Positions 23,114 to 33,763 of a stretch of 64,000 nt of DNA are shown one piece after another. How positions within the stretch are numbered: the stretch's first letter is position 1; every line of letters begins with the position of its first letter. The notes under the pieces were generated by a model. It was not told the DNA's origin. It did no database searches and saw nothing but the letters and a program-made list of their open reading frames with translations. This stretch comes from Elgaria multicarinata webbii (lineage: Eukaryota > Chordata > Lepidosauria > Squamata > Anguidae): the NCBI RefSeq assembly GCF_023053635.1, contig NC_086173.1, positions 145,671,197 through 145,735,196 on the forward strand, given 5' to 3'. Made by a program: the position numbers and the translations under genes.

Positions 23114-23519
23114 TTGCAACCTCGGCAAAGGGAAGACTGCCTCTCAGTCTATGTTTTCACAGGGACATCATGCCCAAGGACCTCTACTTCCCTTACTCGG
23201 CTTCGTCCTTTTTCTTCTGCTGCCCCTTACGCCTGGAACGCTCTTCCAGAACACTTGAGAACTACAAACTCAATCACAGCTTTTAAAACTCAGCTAAAAA
23301 CTTTTCTTTTCCCTATAGCTTTTAAATATTGAGTTTGTTCTGACTCTATACTGTCAGCTTCACCCTACCCAGTGCCTGTTTACACTTCCCTGTGCCTGTT
23401 TGCATTCTCTTTCCCTCCTTATTGTTTACTACAACTTTATTAGATTGTAAGCCTATGCGGCAGGGTCTTGCTATTTACTGTGTAATCTGTACAGCACCAT
23501 GTACATTGATGGTGCTATA

Positions 23520-23570
<51 letters not shown>

Positions 23571-23574
23571 TAAT
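23114..23574 (+). mobile_element. L2-like LINE 3' end
   Basis: It encodes the C-terminal reverse-transcriptase signature SSAAPYAWNALPEHLR...FKTQLKTFLF, then an untranslated tail TTAGATTGTAAGCC...GGTGCTATATAAATAAAT with an (AAAT)n/(AAT)n end. It is 5'-truncated. Confidence 0.8.
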
Positions 23575-24100
23575 GTTTTGTTTGGTTTCTTTAAGTATTA
23601 CATTGGTCTTTAAGGGAGAGATGACTGCAGCAGAAATAAATTAAGCTTAGTTTGGAGATGAAACCCCATGAGCGTTGATTGATGCCACATTGATGGTGTT
23701 CTGGCCTGTATTTTTTTTAAGCAGTGAGGGCTCTGCTACACCTGTTTTTTTCAGGGTTGTCCCCATTTAATGTACATTTTAATCAAGCCTTTAGCTGAAA
23801 AACACACAAAGTTGCCTCATATAGACCACTGGGCCCGATCTACACATCGTTGCGGAGTCGCTTCCGTGCGCCTCGAGTGCGCCTGAAAGCTCCTCGAGAC
23901 ACATACCCTTACTTTTAAATCGCTGTTTCCCGCCTTTTGAGTGGTGTTATTTACTCCGTCTTAAGTCAATTTAAGGCGTTCCTTCTTCCAACGTGTGTAG
24001 CATTTCTTCGCTGTTTCCTCACCGCCCCGCACCACCCGTCTTATTTTGTTGGCTTTCCACTTCCGTTAACATTTCCGGTGTGAACAGCAGCGTCCATGTT

Positions 24101-24558
24101 TTTTTTTTTTAATTTTTAAATTTATTTATTAAACTCCATTTAACAAAGCAGTTTTTTAAAAAGTTAAAAATATATATAAAAACTTACAAGTCAAACAGCG
24201 TTTCTAATAAATACACAAACACGATTTCTGTAGTTGCCGAACCGAGCTTGTTTCCTTCAATTTACTGTGGTCAGAGGAAGATTTGTTAAACCAGAGTTGG
24301 ATGCCACATCTGTACCATTGATGTAATTGAGAAAAGGAGACCATATTTCATTGAATGGGTCATAGCTAAGTTGGCCCGACGAGACTCTGCGGTGGTAGGT
24401 TAATTTTTCAGAGCAGGCTATATCCCACACTTTCCCTGCCCAACGCTCTAAACCCCTCCCTTAACCATAAAGAATTGGTAGTTATCCTCCTTACGGCAGC
24501 TCGTTTAGAAATCGCCGAACACTGGAAGGATCCGAAGGGCCCTACACTCACTGGATGG
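24101..24558 (-). mobile_element. 5'-truncated L1 LINE with 17-bp target duplication
   Basis: A poly(T) run at 24101-24110 marks the 3' tail of a minus-strand insert. The flanks ACAGCAGCGTCCATGTT at 24084-24100 and 24559-24575 are identical, a 17-bp target site duplication. The reverse strand shows an L1 ORF2-end signature (LSYDPFNEIWSPFLNYING) with the frame otherwise decayed. Confidence 0.85.
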
Positions 24559-25661
24559 ACAGCAGCGTCCATGTTAAATCTTCTCCTTTCCCGCGTGCAA
24601 GGAGAGGTGAGGTAGGTTTTATTTGTCTTATTCCTTTCTTCTTTTTCCTTTCCAATTTTTAATTTATTTTAAAGTTAATGTTATTGATGCGCACGTGTGC
24701 ACATTCGTGTAGTGTTAATCTATATTTTAAATATTTGAGTCTACTGTGTTAAAAGTAATTATCCAACCCACAAATCTGGCATGAACAGCAGCATCCATGT
24801 TTAATCGTCTCCTTTCCCACGCGCGAGGAGAGGTGTATTGTTTTCTCAGTAACGTATTTCTTTCTGAGCAATGTCGATGTTTTTATGTCTGATGAAGAAT
24901 GCATGCTCTTTTTAATGTATTCTTCCCCTCCCTCATGCCATAATTTATTTAACTATAATGTGGAAACCAATGTTTACTTATGGATTGAAATTTTTGTCCA
25001 GAAAATATGCTATTTAGTAAAGTCTCCCACCCACCCCACCATTCTTAGCATTAACCTTTTGCATGCATTTGTTCTTAAAAGAACTGCTTTTCCTCACTGG
25101 TCAATTTCATTTTATTTCTTTATGTTAGAAGGGATATTTTCGTAAGTTTGCCCCCCACACCCCCCACACCCTTCCTTACATTACTCTTTCTCAAGCATTT
25201 GTTCTTAATAGAACTGCTTTTTCTCACTGGTCAATTTCCTTTTTCTTTCAATCACAGTGTTCGTTGTTGGCTGCTGAACTGTATATTTATATGTTAGAAG
25301 TGATATTTCAGTCCAGGACATTTCCTATTCTGGTAAGTCCCGTCCCCCACACTCCTCCACCCCCAACCTTCCTTGCATTTCCCTCATGCTTGTATTTGTT
25401 CTTCGTATATCTGATTACAGTTGTATGAGGACAGCTAATCTAAATACATTACTTATATAAGTTTATGATAGTTAATAGTTCTTTTAAAATATAAAATAAG
25501 TCCCTTCTGTTAGCAATACTCCTTCGTTATCAATGACCTAACATTAGACCAAATAAAAGGAGATGAAGAGTTACAGCATGATTTATATTTATTAATTAAT
25601 AATTAAATCCAAATTTTTATTCTTCATAATTCCTAGATCAAACTCAATTTGCACTGTGAGA

Positions 25662-26146
25662 ATGGCAAGTGGCAGTAAGGAGCGAGGCAGCTCCTGGCTC
25701 AACCCAGAAATTCTGGATTTGCTTGACGTATGGGGGAGGGGGAAGAAAAAATACAGGAGCAACTGAGGGCAAGCCATCGGAACATTGATTCTTTTGAACT
25801 GATAGCTCAGGAACTACAAAACAGGGGTCACAACCAAACAGCTGTAGAGTGCAGGAGCAAAAGCAAAGCAATGAGACTTGAATATCGTAGAGTGGTGAGA
25901 AACAGTGCAAAGTCAGGTAACAATGCAACCACCTGTCCCTACTTCTCACAGCTGCACAGCATCCTCAGGGGTGATGCTACTATTAGACTGAAGCGTGTAG
26001 TATCAAGTTTACAAATTACAAGGACCATGGTCTCATCATGCAGCTCATCAGGAAGTTCCTTGAATATGAGTTATGGTTCCTCACAGGGAAACGATAATCT
26101 TCCTGTTGAAACTTTAAATACTGAGAACCTTAACAATGGTGAGTAA
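25662..26146 (+). pseudogene. Harbinger accessory Myb/SANT-like protein, first exon region
   Basis: ATG 25662 starts MASGSKERGSSWLNPEILDL, a trihelix/Myb-like start. The reading frame shifts by the poly(G)/poly(A) tract near 25733-25748, after which EEKIQEQLRASHRNID, ELIAQELQNRGH and VECRSKSKAMRLEYRR continue in another frame to 26146. In active Harbingers this protein helps bring the transposase to the nucleus and to the ends. A further piece (DEQVSMDSDPN) follows an AG at about 26350 and may be a second exon. Confidence 0.75.
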
Positions 26147-26560
26147 TGGCAGTGGTATTCCTGTATTTATCTTAAGTAAAACAAAGGTTAACATTAACAA
26201 AGTATCTATAAGATTGAAATAGCATACCTGTGACCTTTTATTGTAAGTGCCATCATTTTAACACTATAAATGTATAGATATTTTGCTAACCCTAATCAAT
26301 GTTACTAAGGTAAACTATTTATTAACTTAACGTTTTCTTTACTATTCACAGATGAACAGGTCAGCATGGATTCAGATCCAAATATTAGCTCTACATTGAC
26401 AGACCAAGAGCAAGCACCAAGTACTGTGGATCAAGGTCTGCATATGTTAAAGATAGGTGGCCAAAGAATTGGGCTTTCAGACTGTTAAGGCTTGGGTTGC
26501 ATTGGCTGCGAGTAATCATTCCTTTGACAATGCAATAATAGTGATTAATAGTGATTTTTC

Positions 26561-28190
26561 TCACATTTTTAATATTCTAAACAGAGAGCTTCTCAACTCC
26601 CTTCTCAACTCCCTATTATGCCACAAGTATGTACAAATAGCATCCCTAACTTTGATTCCCTTGGCTCCACGCTCGTTTTCATTATTAACATACAGTTGTC
26701 CTGGGGTCGCAAGTGTAACACGATTTAGCGGTCCGTCAGTATTTATGATTGCATAACCTCTGGATTCACAGATGTTGTGCAGAATTGTGCAAGCAGTAAT
26801 TACTGAAGGAACATTTTCCTCCGCCACTTCCAGCTGACCGCTGAGGCACCTCCATCTGCTCTTCAGTCTCCCAAAGGCACGTTCGACAACGTTCCGGGCA
26901 CGACTAAGGCAGTAATTGAAGTGAGCTTGCTGTGGGTCAAGGTTTCCACCATAGGGCTTCATAAGCCATTTCCGCAATGGATAAGCCCTGACAGCTACAA
27001 TGAAAGGTGGCACTTCTACGTCCCCAATTCTCCATACATCAATGGAAGGGCAAAAAACTCCAGCATCCATTGCCTCAAAGAGGGATGAATTACAGAATAC
27101 ATGTGCATCGTGGTTTCTGCCACTCCACCCCACCTTGATATGGGTGAAACAGCCAGTGTGGTCCGTATCCCCCTGCAGTATCATTGAATAAAAGTTTTTT
27201 CGATTTGTGAAATCATTGCCTTGCCTAATCAGAGATACAATTTCAATATGCGTCCCATCACAGGCTCCACAAGAGCCATGAAATCCCAAAACTGCAAAGC
27301 CATCCATTACCTATAAAAAGGATTTTAAGACAATGTATTAACAAACAGGTATGTTTAAATTGAAATACATAGCAGTTCATCACACATGCGCACATGTGCA
27401 TGCAACTTAGTTCCAAAGGAAAAAAAACACCTTCTTATACATAACAGTAGTTTGTTCGACACACATGCGCATGTGTGCATGCAACTTAGTTCCAAAGAAA
27501 AACAACCTTCCTATACATAACAGTAGTTCGTTCGTCACACATGCGCATGTGTGCGTGCAACTTAGTTCCAAAGGGAAAAAAATTACCTTCGAGAATCTCC
27601 CTGATAGACTGTGCGACGAAGAAGAACAAGCTCCAATGCCAAGCAAACTTCAACGAAGACTTCGCCAACTGTCGAGCGGCTAACCCCAAACTGCTCTGCG
27701 GCATTTTTATAGAACCCAGGGTTAGCCAGCTTCCAAACAGCAATGGCAACACGATTAGTGACGGAAAATGGCTCCCTCATGGCGGTCTGGTTCCTCTGTA
27801 GTGCTGGAGTAAGCTCAGCAACAATTTCAAACAGTGTTCCTCTACTCATCCTGAAGCTCTCTATCCACCTTTCATCATTCCATCCTTTCAGAACTAAATT
27901 CTCCCACCAGTCCTTGCTACTGGGACAGACTCAGTAGCATCTGAAAACATCAGGGAGACAAATGAACTCTGCCTAACACCAAAAAGTTGGTGTCCTCCTC
28001 AAGCTGCTGCAAGAAGAACATCCTCCGTCTGCGGTTAATTTTCATTATTCGGATGAGTTGCGCCCAGCGATGCATGTGCTCATCCTCGAGCACAGAGAGT
28101 GCTCGAAGAGCACATAGGAGTACATTTATCGAAGCAGCAATGGTGCTGACTAATTCTGTTTGGTTATCCATCGACTGTATCTTCTCCACA
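26561..28190 (-). pseudogene. Harbinger transposase (DDE_Tnp_4), probably inactive
   Basis: The apparent exons on the minus strand are about 28190-27950 (MDNQTELVSTIAASINVLL), about 27930-27590 (DWWENLVLKGW, then MSRGTLFEIVAELTPALQ and the helix-turn-helix FGVSRSTVGEVF), and about 27311-26561. The last holds GACDGTHIEI (first Asp), the RAYPLRKWLMKPY region and NVVERAFGRLKSRWRCL (catalytic Glu). In typical family members RAYPL is preceded by Gly-Asp; here Ala-Val stands there, so the second catalytic Asp seems lost. The intron at 27312-27588 has GT/AG borders and a minisatellite. Exon ends are approximate. Confidence 0.85.
27376..27575. repeat. Minisatellite of about 77 bp, nearly three units, in the transposase intron
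   Basis: Each unit has the self-complementary core CACATGCGCATGTGTGCATG followed by CAACTTAGTTCCAAAG and TATACATAACAGTAGTT. Confidence 0.85.
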
Positions 28191-28624
28191 ATGACCCAAA
28201 CAGGGAATTGTGGGATTTGAGGAATTTTTTAAAAAGGGGGGAACAATGGAGAACGTCACAAGCATCGACCAAAGCCCGGCTATAATATACGCCCACTTGC
28301 AATGGAATGGACAGGATTTTAGAAGAGTGTGAACCAGTCCAAAGAAACGAAACGCAGTATATTTTAGAAAAAGCGTCAGAGACAGAAAAGAAAGGTGCGC
28401 TTCATTTAGGTGCATATAAAAAAACTGTGCACGGAAGCGACTTCGCAACGATGTGTAGATCGGCCCCATCTAAGCCAATGTTGTCTATACCAGGATTATT
28501 TAGTAGTGAAGATCTGATACATTTCTTACTGGACATTCTGAATATCATCACAATATAGATGCCATCAATATATCTACCATAGAAAGGTACTATGGATTAC
28601 ATGGATTATTATCTGGGATCAAGT

Positions 28625-28960
28625 GTTGTGCCTCCGTTTGGGATGGAATTTGGCTTCCTGTAACTTGAGCCCATTATTCCATGTCCTGAACTCTGGGAGG
28701 ATCGAAAAGAGATCCTGGCCCTCCTCTGTGTGTCAACCTTTCAAATATTTGAAGAGTGCTATGATGTCTCCCCTCAATCTTCTCTTCTCCAGGCTAAACA
28801 TGCCCAGTTCTTTCAGTCTCTCTTCATAGGGCTTTGTTTCCAGACCCCTAATCATCCTGGTAGCCCTCCTCTGAACACACTCCAGCTTTTCTGCATCCTT
28901 TTGAATTGTGGAGCCCAGAACTGGATGCAATACTCAAGATGAGGCCTAACTAGGGCTGAA
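28625..28960 (-). mobile_element. CR1 LINE reverse-transcriptase C-terminal fragment
   Basis: The minus strand encodes [36 protein letters not shown] and [11 protein letters not shown], the conserved end of the CR1 polymerase. Both ends are truncated. Confidence 0.9.
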
Positions 28961-28969
28961 TAGAGAGGA

Positions 28970-30180
28970 ACCAATAGCTCACCCTGTAATCACACCTGTA
29001 ATTTTGCATAAATTGCCCCTTTATGGCCCCCATTTGCATAAATGGGCATTTATGAGAAAGGCTACACCACCATTTTTATGCAAAATGGCAGCTCTGCCTG
29101 GGATCGGGTGGCCGCAAGGGATCAGGCCATTTTTTGCTAATGAGCTGGTACATACTTCCATTCATACAGGGCATGACCCAAATATTTTATTCTGTCAATG
29201 GAAGGCATTCTGGATTTTTAATAAGTGAACACTGGCCTTAATGACAAATTTGATTTATTTCTTTTTTTTTAAGGAACATTTGTTTTTAATTACAAATGAC
29301 AGTTTCTTCAAGTATAACACTAGTCTTTAAGGAATAAATCAAACCTTGTTCAGAACTACATTAAATTTTGAGACAGACTGGAATTTTTAAAGTTTAATGT
29401 TCTGTTAGTAAGAGTTATGTGTATATATATATAATATATGGTAGTTGGTATACATTTGATAATTATTGGTAGTTTGGTAGTTATTTGGTGTTGTTTTCAA
29501 TTAATACATAGTAACAAAAGGGGTATAATTCTTTAGAAGGGTGTGGATGACTGGAGGAATTTTTGGCAATCACTGAAAAAAACCAGGAGGATCTTGGCTT
29601 CACAACCTCAATCAGAGTGAAACAAAAAGAAAGTTTTCTCCCAAGAATGTTGAACTTCTTCATACATTGACATTATTCCCAACACAGCGTCAATCATATC
29701 CTCTGTCCCTGCACATGCTGGTCATGCAACTGGGACTACCCTAATTACTTGCACCGTGATGCAAGTTGCGGTGTCATCCGAACATAGTGTGTGGTGCAGG
29801 CATAGTAACTTTTCACTCACTACAGCCCTTATTGCAAGCCATAGATTATAGGGTGAGTGAAAATTCACTACACCGGTAACGTGTGCCAGGTTCAGACAAC
29901 ACAACATCCCATGACAAAGTGCAGGTAATGAGGGTAATCCTGGTCACACAACCAGGTCAGGAGCAGAACAAACAGCCAAACGGCATTGTTTCCACTGCTG
30001 ATCGTCTGAACCTGGTCACTGACTCAGCATAGTCAAAACAGAATTTTACTCACACTCTGCAGTTAACAGAGTTTGAGACACGAGTTCTATTGTGCATGTC
30101 AGTACAATGAAGAAGAAAGTAAATGTCACACACAGGTAGCAATTCAGCATAGTGCACAGTACATTCTACAATGTGGTGCG
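28970..30180. other. Intergenic, start of the LAAO-B duplicated block
   Basis: From about 29150 the sequence (CTTAATGACAAATTTGATTT, GAATTTTTGGCAATC and others) is homologous to 50.7-51.3 kb, downstream of LAAO-C. A hairpin-type element occupies 29887-30016. No gene was seen. Confidence 0.5.
29887..30016. mobile_element. MITE, family G
   Basis: CCAGGTTCAGACAACAC and the inverted GTCTGAACCTGG mark its ends, related to the termini of the hairpin at 34120-34253. Confidence 0.55.
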
Positions 30181-30184
30181 GGAA

Positions 30185-31193
30185 GAAGGATTATTTATTT
30201 TTTTATTTATTACATTCATATCCAGCCTTTTTTTCCTCATTAAGGATAAGGAACCCAAGGCAGCATACATAATCCTCCTCCTCTCCATTTTATGCTCACA
30301 ACAACAACCCTGTGAAGTAGGCTGGGCTGAGAGTCTGTGACTGGCCCAAAGTCACCCAGTGTTAGGGTGACCATATGACCGGATTTTGACCGGATTTGTC
30401 CGGGTTTTTGATAACAAATCCGGGAGGGGGAGGGGTTAGGGTTAGGGTTAGAGCCGCTCTAATGGGAACTAACAAAAATGCTTATAACTCCGTCATTTTT
30501 TAAGATAAAGACATGAAACTTGGCACAATGGTAGCTCTTAGGGAGAGCTTTAGTCATACCAAATTTGAAACAGATCCATTCACCCATTGATTTTTTAGGA
30601 ATTTTTTTAAAATTGAGGTTTTAAAATTATTATTTTTAAAATCGTCATTTTTAAAGTTAAGGAGATGAAACTTTGTACCATGATAGGATTTAGGTAGAGC
30701 TTTAGCCATACCAAATTTGAAACAGATCTGGGGCCAGTAGTAAACCCTGTTAACAACAACAGCAGCTTGCAATGAGTGAAGATACAGTCAGAAAAGATAT
30801 TTGAGGGAAGGGGAGAATGTAACACAGAGTATAGCGAAAGCTTCAAAGTACAGCAAAACCTACAAAAGTAGGAGTGAGTGAAGTTAATTTCAGATACATT
30901 GAATCTTTCACTTGTTCTTTATTTCAGTGATTTTAACATTAAGATGTTATGTAGAACAGATTTGTCTTAAATGTGTGCTTTAAAATCAGATATGTGACCA
31001 AGGCTATGTTCGGGTGGGCACGCCCCCTTGGTACTGGACACGCCCCCTTGGGGGCGACCATGTTGTCCTCCTTTTTGGTTTCCAAAATATGGTCACCCTA
31101 CCCAGTGTGTTTCCATGGCTGTGTGGGTATCAGAACCCAGATCTCCCGACTCCCAATCCAACACTTTAGCCACTACACCACACTGGCTCCCAC
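30185..31193 (-). mobile_element. Sauria-type tRNA-derived SINE split by a hAT element
   Basis: The left part (CAGCCTTTTTTTCC...ACAACCCTGTGAAGTAGG...CAAAGTCACCCAGTG) and the right part (CCAGTGTG...AACCCAGATCTCCCGACTCCCAATCC...ACCACACTGGCTCCC) together form one reverse-strand SINE. The right part contains the tRNA-like head. Confidence 0.85.
30363..31100. mobile_element. hAT element, family D (738 bp, nonautonomous)
   Basis: The ends TAGGGTGACCATAT and ATATGGTCACCCTA are perfect inverted repeats. The flanking CCCAGTGT at 30355-30362 and 31101-31108 is an 8-bp target duplication, diagnostic for hAT. It carries one 33-bp minisatellite unit near the right end and a (TTAGGG)-like stretch at 30433-30451. 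No transposase. Confidence 0.92.
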
Positions 31194-31571
31194 GATATCT
31201 GGCTGCCACTATATCTGTGTCCCAAGAAAAGAGAGTGTTAGCAGAACTCGGGCTACAGGTCTCTGAACCTGGAGCTAAAGATTTAATGTGTACCTGAACA
31301 AGGTGGGAGGGGATTGCTGGGATGTTTGTTTTCCCCTTTCCTGTCTCCTCCCCTCTACTTCCTTCTTCCTGTTGTTCCCTGCCTCATGGGTTGCTGACCA
31401 CATGGCTGAACTGAACCATCCTACCCTAAAAGGAGAGTTGCTTATTCCTAAAATAAAGTTTCTTTCAAACCACTACTGGAGTGTTTCTTTTGTCGACACG
31501 CGCGGCTACTCACAGGGAGCTGATTCAGACAACAATAGAGAGAAGTTATATATGAGATCCAGTGGTGATGT

Positions 31572-31860
31572 GAGAGCCACTGTGGTGTAGTGGCAAGAGT
31601 GTTGGACTGGGAGTCAGGGAATCCAGGTTCTAGTCCCCACTTGGCCATGGAAGTTCACTTGGTGAGTTGCAACCTCTCAACCCAACCTACTTCACAGGGT
31701 TGTTGTTGTGAGGATAGAAATGGAAAGGAGAAGGATTGTGCATGTCGCCTTGGGTTCCTTGGAGGAAAAAAGGCATAATATAAATTATGTGAACCGCCCA
31801 GAGAGCTCCGGCTATTGGGCGGTATAGAAATGTAATAAATAAATAAATAAATAAATAAAA
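31572..31860 (+). mobile_element. Sauria-type SINE with CR1-like tail
   Basis: The tRNA-like head GAGCCACTGTGGTGTAGTGG...GTTCTAGTCCCCAC is followed by TTGGGTTCCTTGGAGGAAAA and a second tail TCCGGCTATTGGGCGGTATA with (AAAT)n. Confidence 0.85.
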
Positions 31861-32264
31861 TGCCTAGGCTAGATTTGACTTTTTTTCCAGTTTGCTGCCA
31901 AATTTGGCTGGCTTTACTCACAAATGGAGTTTGATTTAGGGAGGAAAATTATGTAAATGATTGGATTGAATGGGAAAATTAGAGCAGGATCTAGGTCATC
32001 TGGGGGTAAATTAATTGAATAAGAGAACTGATCTGAGTGACCTGGGGTGGACTGCAAATTAATTTCAGAATTTTGTGGGGTGATATGGATGGGAAATTAA
32101 TTTGTCTCCAATGATGTCCAAATTCTAGTAATTTTCTCTACATTCAAATAGTTATCACCGAAGTTGCACATTCATGGATACAAATTTAATGAAAATTGGC
32201 ATTCGCTTTGGTCCTCTTTTTCATTGGCTCATACCCTCCTTTTTGGCAATGCATAACCTAGGCC

Positions 32265-32395
32265 TTAGCTAGACCGAAGGTTTATCCCGGGATCGTCCCG
32301 GAGTCATCCCTGTTCATGTAAATGACACACAGGATATCTCGGGAGCAGGCAGGGATGACCTTGGGATAAACCTTAGATCTAGCTAAGGCCCTAGT
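32265..32395. mobile_element. MITE, family C (short form)
   Basis: GGCCTTAGCTAGACCGAAGG and its inverse CTTAGATCTAGCTAAGGCC are the ends. The interior is nearly palindromic around CATGTAAATGACACACAGG. Confidence 0.8.
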
Positions 32396-32626
32396 TGTGA
32401 GAGGGGAGATCTATAAATCCACAGCAATGGGAGGACAAGATTCTGGCAGCCATCCAGAAACATTCAGATTTGAGTGGTGTGTTTTACCTGAGCTTTCCAC
32501 ATTCCCAGCAGCCACTCTTTCTGCTGCATCAAGCCATCATGAGAGGACAGGTTTTTGATGAATATCTATTTACATTGATGTACAGGTGATAAAGCATCAG
32601 CACTATTATGTCATCTGACAGGAACG

Positions 32627-32630
<4 letters not shown>

Positions 32631-32708
<78 letters not shown>
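32631..32708. repeat. Compound (AAT)n-(AAC)n microsatellite
   Basis: About fourteen AAT triplets pass directly into about twelve AAC triplets. Confidence 0.95.
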
Positions 32709-32801
32709 AACCAGTATTGTTGTCCTTCATGGCCAAGAAAATTTTGTGATTGTGGAGCTGGACTGTATATATGTGATCACAGGTGATGATACAGGGGGAC
32801 A

Positions 32802-32807
32802 TTTATT
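32802..32807 (-). terminator. Candidate poly(A) signal for LAAO-B
   Basis: AATAAA on the minus strand, about 160 bases past the stop. Chosen by position only. Confidence 0.3.
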
Positions 32808-32967
32808 ATCTATTTGTCATTACAAGGAAATTTTGTACAAAATGTATAAAGACAGTCAGTGTCACACACAGCATGCTCAAAGCAAGGTCCACAGACTAGC
32901 TGATACCCAATATTCATGAATGACAGACATCGCCTGGGCTTGTTTTCGTAACTCCTGCAATACAGAT

Positions 32968-33763
32968 TTAATTGCTCAGATTTCCCAATACAGATTTATT
33001 GGCACTACGATTAATACTCCTCGCTGCCCTTATAGCAGATTTCATGGCAGTGTCGATCCAGGCATGAGGGTGGGCTGTGTGTTCTCCGGCAAAATACACC
33101 CTCCCTTCATTCTGAAACAAAGTCTTGAAAAAGTGGCTGAACTGGTATGGGGTGGGGGAAGCAAAGGCCCCCATCGAAAACTTGTCTAGCGCCCATTTCT
33201 GAATCACATGCCTGTTGCAAACAGATTTGAGATAAACTTTGGACACATTGTGGATTTCGGATAGGTCATCCATCACCACGTCAATGCACTTTTCCTCACT
33301 GAGAGGAACAAAGAAGTCAGCGTCATCACTCACGGTATAAGAAACTAGGAGTACCCCAAGGCCACTGGGGAAATCATGGTTTGGGTAGTAGATAATTCGG
33401 GATGGGTGATCTGTGATGGACCTCCCACCTCGAATCCCATCTTTCTCCCAAAATCTGTCTGTGCAAGCCAAGGCAATTTTAGTAGAACTTGCATAATGAA
33501 AGGAACGCAAAGCATGAGCCTTTGAATGGGAAAGAGGCGGATGGAATTTGATGAGTCGTGTAGCTTTTGCAGTAGCAGTGACAAGGACATAGTCGGCCGT
33601 CAGATACGACAAGGCATTTTTGCCCAGCTTTCGGAAAAACACAGTGACTTTCTTGCTTGAGCGAATAATCTTCTCGACTCTGGAGTTTAAAAAGATTGTT
33701 CTGGGCATATCCTGGAGGAAGGCATTGGGGAGCTGGTCAAATCCACCCGTGATTTCCTCAAAA
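32968..33763 (-). CDS. LAAO: LAAO-B exon 7 (terminal)
   Basis: 796 nt, starting with T that completes a Ser codon (S-F-E-E-I) and ending TAA at 32970-32968. The last roughly 130 residues are identical to LAAO-C. Confidence 0.93.

Larger units (their letters stand above)
23831..28467. mobile_element. PIF/Harbinger DNA transposon, 4.6 kb, near full length
   Basis: The terminal inverted repeats are GGGCCCGATCTACACATCGT (left) and, inverted, GGGGCCGATCTACACATCGT (right), each continuing TGCG.AGTCGCTTCCGTGC. It carries both genes of the superfamily: a Myb-like protein on the plus strand (25662 on) and a DDE transposase on the minus strand (28190-26561). A 5'-truncated L1 has inserted at 24101-24558. 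The left region contains internally duplicated blocks (about 24560-24640 against 24785-24840, and 25060-25140 against 25195-25300). No clean target duplication was recognised. Confidence 0.88.

Noticed and set aside
32920-33189. 89-residue plus-strand frame, nearly identical at 52486-52755
   Set aside because: It is the antisense shadow of LAAO exon 7; its conservation reflects the LAAO coding strand and the conversion tract.
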